From NCBI GenBank assembly GCA_017556125.1, contig JAFZCW010000046.1, forward strand, positions 1 to 11,449: DNA of 11,449 nt, written 5' to 3'. The position numbers and the translations under genes were made by a program. This DNA is from Clostridia bacterium. GTDB lineage: Bacteria; Bacillota_A; Clostridia; Christensenellales; CAG-138. Numbering within the stretch: the first letter of the stretch is position 1; every line of letters begins with the position of its first letter. This document shows positions 8,236 through 11,449 of the stretch, one piece after another. The notes beneath the pieces were generated by a model. It saw only the letters and a program-made list of their open reading frames with translations, did no database searches and was not told the origin of the DNA.

Positions 8236-8245
8236 GGAAACTGAT

Positions 8246-9391
8246 ATGGCCGACTTATCTGTTAGACTCGGAGACCTTGAACTGAAGAATCCCGTGATGG
8301 TAGCAGCGGGCCCCTGGACCCGGGATCCGGAATCCATACAGCGGTATGTTGACGCAGGCGCCGGTGCGGTAATCACCGAATCCATCACAATGGACGCAAA
8401 CCAGGCGCCACGTCCGTATCTGTTCCGGAATGGAGAACAGGTGTTCAACACGAAACTGCATTCGACGCTTTATCTGGAACAGTGGGAGGAACTGACCTCC
8501 GGGATGGACATGCGTGACTGCAAGCTGATCTGCAGCATTTGGGGAAGCACGGTCACGGAAGTCCGATATCTGTCCAATTATGTCCAGCGCCTCGGCGCAG
8601 ACGCGGTTGAGCTGAGCGTTTATGCGCCGATCGGGAGCAGAAACCAGAGCATGTGCACGTCACCGGAACACATTGCAAACGTGATCCGCGAGACGATGGA
8701 GGCGGTGGATATTCCGGTCATGGTGAAGCTTCCGTACGAGGTCAGTTTTTTCCCGGAGGTACTTCAGGCAATTTACGACGCCGGCGTCAAGACGGTCTCT
8801 TCCATTGACGCCCTCCGGGGCATTTCGGGCGTGGACATTGAAACCGCGACGCCGAACATGCCGACCTACGGAGGATACTCCGGCAGCCCCATCAGACCTG
8901 TGGCGCTTGCGACCACCGCAATGCTGCGCCAGTATACGCCGTTTTATATCTGCGGCTGCGGAGGGATCCAGAACGCGGAAAATGCCATTGAACAGATGAT
9001 GCTCGGCGCCAGTGCGTTTCAGTTCGCAACAGCACTGTTTAAAAGCGGTGAAGAACTGATACAGGATACGCTGAATGACTTGGATAACTGGCTTGACCGA
9101 CACGGCTACAGAAGCGTGGAAGAGATCATCGGACTTGCGCTTCCGAAGATGACTGCGTTCGAAGCGATCCCGATCCGTCCGATCTATGCGGTTGCAGAGA
9201 AGGAATGCGATAACCGGGACTGTGATCTGTGCAGGCGGGGATGCATCTATCAGGCAATCGAATACGTGAAGGGCAAGGGATACCGGATCCTGGACGACCG
9301 CTGTGAAGGGTGCGGACACTGCATGAGCATATGCCCGGAAAACAAGATCCGGCTCGGCGGAATCCCCCCGGTCTCATACAGCAAACGGTAA
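8246..9391 (+). CDS. PreA/dihydroorotate dehydrogenase-like flavoprotein with 2[4Fe-4S] ferredoxin domain
   Basis: A 381-residue two-domain redox enzyme. Residues 1-285 form an FMN-binding barrel of the dihydroorotate/dihydropyrimidine dehydrogenase family. Closest features to PreA/DPD are TYGGYSGSPIRPVAL (207-221, near-identical to the DPD substrate/FMN loop), GCGGI (237-241), and a catalytic-loop Cys137 in SMCTSPEH. The C-terminal ferredoxin domain has cysteines 321, 326, 329, 333 (CX4CX2CX3C, non-standard first spacing) and 353, 356, 359, 363 (standard CX2CX2CX3CP). The usual N-x-SCP motif is replaced by SVYAP (124-128), so the substrate may differ from uracil or thymine. No PreT-type NAD(P)H subunit is adjacent. 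The start at ATG 8246, not an upstream in-frame codon, is chosen because it has GAGGA seven bases away, follows the regulator stop by 10 bases, and begins at the conserved barrel strand. Confidence 0.85.
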   Translation: MADLSVRLGDLELKNPVMVAAGPWTRDPESIQRYVDAGAGAVITESITMDANQAPRPYLFRNGEQVFNTKLHSTLYLEQWEELTSGMDMRDCKLICSIWGSTVTEVRYLSNYVQRLGADAVELSVYAPIGSRNQSMCTSPEHIANVIRETMEAVDIPVMVKLPYEVSFFPEVLQAIYDAGVKTVSSIDALRGISGVDIETATPNMPTYGGYSGSPIRPVALATTAMLRQYTPFYICGCGGIQNAENAIEQMMLGASAFQFATALFKSGEELIQDTLNDLDNWLDRHGYRSVEEIIGLALPKMTAFEAIPIRPIYAVAEKECDNRDCDLCRRGCIYQAIEYVKGKGYRILDDRCEGCGHCMSICPENKIRLGGIPPVSYSKR

Positions 9392-9414
9392 CAAACGGTA
9401 TTTCTCAATATACA

Positions 9415-9442
9415 AAAGAGGCGTCCAAGCGGACGCCTCTTT
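9415..9442. terminator. Bidirectional intrinsic terminator between PreA-like gene and codB
   Basis: A perfect 12-bp inverted repeat, AAAGAGGCGTCC / GGACGCCTCTTT, encloses an AAGC loop. It lies 23 bases after the plus-strand stop and 42 bases after the minus-strand codB stop, between convergent genes. A-run and T-run flanks let it work on both strands, although the T-tract is short (three T on plus, four on minus). Just upstream, the 9-base string CAAACGGTA occurs twice at 10-base spacing over the stop codon; its meaning is unclear. Confidence 0.88.
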
Positions 9443-9484
9443 CGATTGAAACGAATTATGATGTCTGTCAAACAGGAATTGCTG

Positions 9485-10768
9485 TTACGCTTCCTTCGGT
9501 TTCCCGCCGCCAGTCGCGAAGTAGATGATCAGCGCGACTGCCATTGCGAGGATGGACGGAACGCCCCAGGAGAAGCCGGGTACGAGATATCCGCCGAACA
9601 GCATACCGGTCAGAGAACCGCAGACTTCTGCGATAATGGCGTTCCAGTGCACTTCTGCGATCTTCGCCTTGTCGGACATATAGTAATCCTTGTGGGAGAA
9701 GAAGTCCGCCACGATCAGAGCGCCGATCGGCGGAAGTGTGCAGTTCAGAATGTTCAGCCAGTTGCAGAAGTTGTTGTAGAGCCAGAATGCGGTAACGATC
9801 GCGATAATACCGGCGATGATAACCATCGGGCGTTTGCGGACCGGATGGCCCAGCGCAGCGGTGATGTTGGAAAGACCCAGCGCACCGGTATACAGACCGT
9901 TGTCGTTTGTGGTCCAGATGTTGGCACCCAGAACGAGGATAGCGGGGAGCATGAGGCCCATAGCCGCCATGACGTAGAAGATGTCGTTTTCACCGGTGAA
10001 CGCGCCAGCAACACCGCCGAAGAAGAACATCAGGGAGTTGCCGATGAAGAACGCGATAACCGTGGTCCAGACAGCGGGTTTCAGTTTGGAGAAACGCGTG
10101 AAGTTTGGTGTTGCGGTACCGCCTGATACAAAGGAACCGATAACAAGACCGATGCCCTGGATAACAGTCAGACCGCCGGTGCTCTTTGCAAAGACTGCAG
10201 CGAATCCGCCGCCGTCCACGAGAGCTTTGATCATGGCATAGCCGCCGAGCAGGGCGATCAGAGGTACGGAGACCCAGGATACGATCTCAAGACCTTTAAC
10301 GCCGAAGTAAGCGGAAGTCGTGATGGCGATACCGATGATGATGTTCATCAGCCAGAGCATGCCGTTGCCGGACCAGCCGAAGACATCGGCCAGCGGGTAT
10401 GCAAACATTGCAAATCCGACGCCGGTCCAGCCGATCTGGGTAAGAGCGATCATCAGGGACGGCAGGCAGGAACCTTTCGAACCGAAAACTCTGTGGCAGA
10501 GAAGGTCGAAGTTCAAACCTGTTTTGGCACCTACATAGCCGAGGAAACCGGTATAGACGCCCAGAATCGCGCCGCCGAGGAATACTGCAAGCAGAAAGCC
10601 CTTTGCATCCAGCGCGGCAAGCGAAACGCCGGTCCACATGCTTGCGGAGAAGAACGTGAAGCCGAGCATGATAACGAACATGGACCAGAAGCCCTTACGA
10701 CCGGATTCAGGAATCCGTTCAAAGGTATAGTCTATGTCGACATGTTCTTTTTTAACATTTGCTTCCAT
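9485..10768 (-). CDS. codB: CodB-type cytosine permease (NCS1 family)
   Basis: This is a cytoplasmic-membrane symporter for cytosine or a related base. The 427-residue protein has about 12 hydrophobic segments and long stretches very close to E. coli CodB: LGFTFFSASMWTG (35-47), TQIGWTGVGFAMFA (110-123), GSFVSGGT (211-218), FFIGNSLMF (240-248), the ligand-site region NIWTTNDNGLY (283-293), LWLYNNF-like WLYNNFCNWL (329-338), and PPIGALIVADFF (346-357). The start at 10768 (MEANVKKEH) is preferred over the in-frame ATG at 10819. GGGAGG lies 11 bases upstream of it, CodB proteins have a short N-terminus, and the codB -10 candidate (10807-10812) would lie inside the longer frame. No codA cytosine deaminase is adjacent. 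The gene is convergent with the PreA-like gene and divergent from the Xdh-type gene. Confidence 0.95.
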   Translation of the reverse strand: MEANVKKEHVDIDYTFERIPESGRKGFWSMFVIMLGFTFFSASMWTGVSLAALDAKGFLLAVFLGGAILGVYTGFLGYVGAKTGLNFDLLCHRVFGSKGSCLPSLMIALTQIGWTGVGFAMFAYPLADVFGWSGNGMLWLMNIIIGIAITTSAYFGVKGLEIVSWVSVPLIALLGGYAMIKALVDGGGFAAVFAKSTGGLTVIQGIGLVIGSFVSGGTATPNFTRFSKLKPAVWTTVIAFFIGNSLMFFFGGVAGAFTGENDIFYVMAAMGLMLPAILVLGANIWTTNDNGLYTGALGLSNITAALGHPVRKRPMVIIAGIIAIVTAFWLYNNFCNWLNILNCTLPPIGALIVADFFSHKDYYMSDKAKIAEVHWNAIIAEVCGSLTGMLFGGYLVPGFSWGVPSILAMAVALIIYFATGGGKPKEA

Positions 10769-10806
10769 AGAATACACTGCCTCCCAATAATAGTTTTGAG
10801 TGAATG

Positions 10807-10812
10807 ATTGTA
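10807..10812 (-). promoter_or_regulatory. Candidate -10 box of codB
   Basis: On the minus strand this reads TACAAT (5 of 6 to TATAAT). It would give a transcript start near 10800 and a leader of about 30 bases containing GGGAGG at 10780-10785. No good -35 box stands 16-18 bases upstream, so activator dependence or a different promoter is possible. The 14-bp palindrome lies three bases upstream, within the -10/-35 spacer, a typical place for a repressor. Confidence 0.45.
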
Positions 10813-10815
10813 TGC

Positions 10816-10829
10816 ACAAATCGATTTGT
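10816..10829. promoter_or_regulatory. Perfect 14-bp palindrome, candidate LacI-family operator
   Basis: ACAAATCGATTTGT is an exact palindrome with the central CG and the AANCGNTT core typical of LacI/GalR-family operators. It abuts the candidate codB -10 box. The regulator encoded at 7210-8235 has GalR-like recognition residues and is the obvious candidate binder, though this is inference. A related, poorer site, GACAATCGATGTGT, lies at 10904-10917. Confidence 0.6.
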
Positions 10830-10864
10830 CTGGCCGGATTTGACTGACATAATTCGTTTCATAA

Positions 10865-10890
10865 AAAATGCGGTTCGTAAAATGCGTTGT
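10865..10890. repeat. Short tandem direct repeat
   Basis: AAAATGCGGTTCGT is followed directly by AAAATGCGTTGT, that is, the same unit with two bases missing. A further TTCGT lies just before the first copy at 10853-10857. It sits in the divergent control region and could be a direct-repeat protein site or a slippage relic. Nothing else identifies it. Confidence 0.5.
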
Positions 10891-10954
10891 TAAACAACCT
10901 GCAGACAATCGATGTGTTGCCGTGTGGAACTCCTATTCATTTGTCAAGGAGCTA

Positions 10955-10968
10955 TGAAACGGGTTACA
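10955..10968. promoter_or_regulatory. Dyad TGAAACGGGTTACA at the -35 region of the Xdh-type promoter
   Basis: The arms TGAAAC and GTTACA match as an inverted repeat at 5 of 6 positions. It shares TGWAA and GTTACA with the site at 11150-11163 but lacks the central CG, giving one mismatch to the cre-like consensus TGWAANCGNTNWCA. Its right half overlaps where the -35 element of the TATAAT at 10991 would begin. It could bind the same regulator more weakly, or be chance. Confidence 0.35.
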
Positions 10969-10990
10969 TTAATTTCCCATTATTCTTATG

Positions 10991-10996
10991 TATAAT
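10991..10996 (+). promoter_or_regulatory. Probable -10 box for the Xdh-type gene
   Basis: A perfect TATAAT preceded by TATG, in AT-rich DNA and facing the molybdenum hydroxylase gene. No good -35 box is present at normal spacing. If used, transcription would start near 11003 and leave a long 5' leader of about 260 bases before the start codon at 11265. Confidence 0.5.
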
Positions 10997-11149
10997 ACAA
11001 TAAAATGTGACAAATATGCAACTTTTTTTTCAAAACAATCCTGCCGACATGATCACAAAAGGGCTGTTTTTCCAAAAAATCAGAGATAAAAGCCGTTATA
11101 CCACCGTTATTCTTTTAATAGGAAGACGAAAATCCATGGACATTTGGTA

Positions 11150-11163
11150 TGTAATCGGTTACA
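11150..11163. promoter_or_regulatory. cre/GalR-type operator-like site in the Xdh leader
   Basis: TGTAATCGGTTACA fits the published catabolite-responsive element consensus TGWNANCGNTNWCA at every position, and also the inner core of the GalR operator (TGTAANCGNTTACA). Its two arms are palindromic except for one base. It lies about 150 bases downstream of the plus-strand -10 box, which would suit a roadblock or looping repressor. Binder candidates are CcpA (not in this window) or the LacI/GalR-family protein at 7210-8235. As RNA it could also form a small TGTAA-TCGG-TTACA hairpin. Confidence 0.55.
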
Positions 11164-11264
11164 ATTCAAATGGAGCAGAAGGCCTGTTTTCAGGTGTTTT
11201 GCCATCTGTGTCTATCGGAATTTTTGCAGAATGGACGATTTCAATAAAAGGAGCTTGATGGATC

Positions 11265-11449
11265 ATGACCACATATACCATAGGGAAGTCGACTGACAGG
11301 ATCGACGCCGAGGCCAAGGTCACAGGAAAAGCGGTGTTCGGAGATGATGCCCGTTTTCCGAACATGCTTTACTGCAAAGGCGTGTACGCGGAGTATGCGC
11401 ACGCAAAGATTCTGTCGATCGATACGTCTGAAGCAGAAAAAATGCCGGG
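11265..11449 (+). CDS. Xanthine dehydrogenase-family molybdopterin-binding large subunit, 3'-truncated by window
   Basis: Only the first 61 codons are seen. They match the N-terminus of molybdenum hydroxylase large subunits (xanthine dehydrogenase/aldehyde oxidase family): TIGKSTDRIDAEAKVTGKA (5-23), FGDDARFPNMLYCKGV (25-40), then AHAKILSIDTSEAEKMPG (45-61 and on). In this family the usual RSP.AHA reads YAEYAHA here. Such enzymes hydroxylate purines or other N-heterocycles using a molybdopterin cytosine dinucleotide cofactor; the substrate cannot be told from this fragment. The ATG at 11265 is required because an in-frame TGA lies at 11256-11258. AAAGGAG ends 11 bases upstream, a slightly long spacing. 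An out-of-frame ATG at 11258 opens only a 12-codon frame. FAD-binding and iron-sulfur subunits would be expected beyond the window. Confidence 0.88.
   Translation, partial: MTTYTIGKSTDRIDAEAKVTGKAVFGDDARFPNMLYCKGVYAEYAHAKILSIDTSEAEKMP

Larger units (their letters stand above)
10769..11264. other. Divergent AT-rich control region between codB and the Xdh-type gene
   Basis: About 500 bases with no convincing gene, clearly more AT-rich than the flanking coding DNA. It holds a codB -10 box with an adjacent perfect palindrome (10807-10829), a short tandem direct repeat (10865-10890), and a GTTGT-TAA-ACAAC dyad (10886-10898). It also holds a half-conserved operator-like site (10904-10917), a TGAAACGGGTTACA dyad (10955-10968), a TATAAT box on plus (10991-10996), and a T8 run (11023-11030) with no stem. 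A leader follows that carries TGTAATCGGTTACA (11150-11163). ATTTGTCA (10939-10946) and TGACAAAT (11008-11015) form an inverted pair flanking the plus-strand -10 box. I could not match any known riboswitch consensus, including purine-type, in the leader. Confidence 0.7.

Noticed and set aside
8114..8245. In-frame N-terminal extension of the PreA-like protein
   Set aside because: It lies entirely inside the LacI-family gene in another frame, while ATG 8246 has a good ribosome binding site and begins at the conserved barrel.
7057..8451. Long minus-strand open frame opposite pepT/lacI (464 codons)
   Set aside because: It crosses three well-supported genes on the other strand and its translation has no recognisable domain.
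10769..10819. 17-residue N-terminal extension of CodB
   Set aside because: The ATG at 10768 has GGGAGG upstream and fits family length, and the extension would cover the likely codB promoter -10 box.
10942..10947. Perfect TTGACA on the minus strand, as a codB -35 box
   Set aside because: At 17-base spacing the -10 position reads CACGGC, and it is far from codB, so it is probably chance.
10951..10996. 13-codon frame starting ATGAAACGG after AAGGAG
   Set aside because: The spacing from AAGGAG to ATG is only two bases, and the frame lies upstream of the likely transcript start. No support as a gene.
11007..11258. 83-codon open frame upstream of the Xdh-type gene
   Set aside because: It starts at a GTG without a ribosome binding site, has no recognisable domain, and lies in AT-rich regulatory DNA. 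Only its internal 40-codon ATG part is kept, as a low-interest leader possibility.
10997..11264. Purine, guanidine or molybdenum-cofactor riboswitch in the Xdh leader
   Set aside because: I looked for the conserved purine-aptamer strings and ykkC-type motifs and saw none. I cannot run a covariance search, so no riboswitch is claimed.
11258..11296. 12-codon frame at ATG 11258 just before the Xdh-type start
   Set aside because: It is out of frame and very short, with close ribosome binding site spacing. It is more likely an incidental ATG than a regulatory micro-frame.

Overview
The window looks like the chromosome of a fairly GC-rich Bacillota, probably an anaerobic Clostridia-type bacterium. 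Three things point there: a DnaD-domain protein next to a DnaI/DnaC-type helicase loader, strong AAGGAG/GGAGG ribosome binding sites, and tightly packed or overlapping co-directional genes. No tRNA, rRNA, CRISPR array, insertion sequence or phage gene is visible.

Region 1 (2-4935, plus strand) is a compact housekeeping operon. It holds a DnaD-domain replication protein (5'-truncated by the window), the helicase loader DnaI, the 16S rRNA 2'-O-methyltransferase RsmI, oligoendopeptidase F and a small very acidic protein of unknown function. Successive genes overlap by 17, 7 and 17 bases, then there is a 3-base gap. The unit ends at a strong intrinsic terminator (4909-4935).

Region 2 (about 5018-9442, plus strand) is a second operon with its own -10 box. 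Its order is DegV-family protein, peptidase T, a LacI/GalR-family regulator, and a PreA-like flavin/iron-sulfur oxidoreductase of the dihydroorotate/dihydropyrimidine dehydrogenase fold. Gaps are 14, 21 and 10 bases. It ends at a perfect 12-bp hairpin terminator that probably also serves the convergent codB.

Region 3 (9485-11449) holds codB (cytosine permease, minus strand). Across an AT-rich divergent control region of about 500 bp lies the start of a molybdenum hydroxylase large subunit (xanthine dehydrogenase family), cut by the window end.

The most interesting signal is the possible link between regions 2 and 3. The LacI-family regulator has recognition-helix residues like GalR and CcpA (V-A-T...R), which predict an AANCGNTT operator core. 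The codB/xdh intergenic region contains a perfect 14-bp palindrome with that core just upstream of the codB -10 box. It also contains a second site, TGTAATCGGTTACA, that matches the GalR-type core and the cre consensus, in the xdh leader. The PreA-like enzyme, CodB and the Xdh-type hydroxylase all suit nucleobase or N-heterocycle uptake and breakdown. I therefore infer, without proof, a regulated nucleobase-catabolism locus extending past the right edge of the window.
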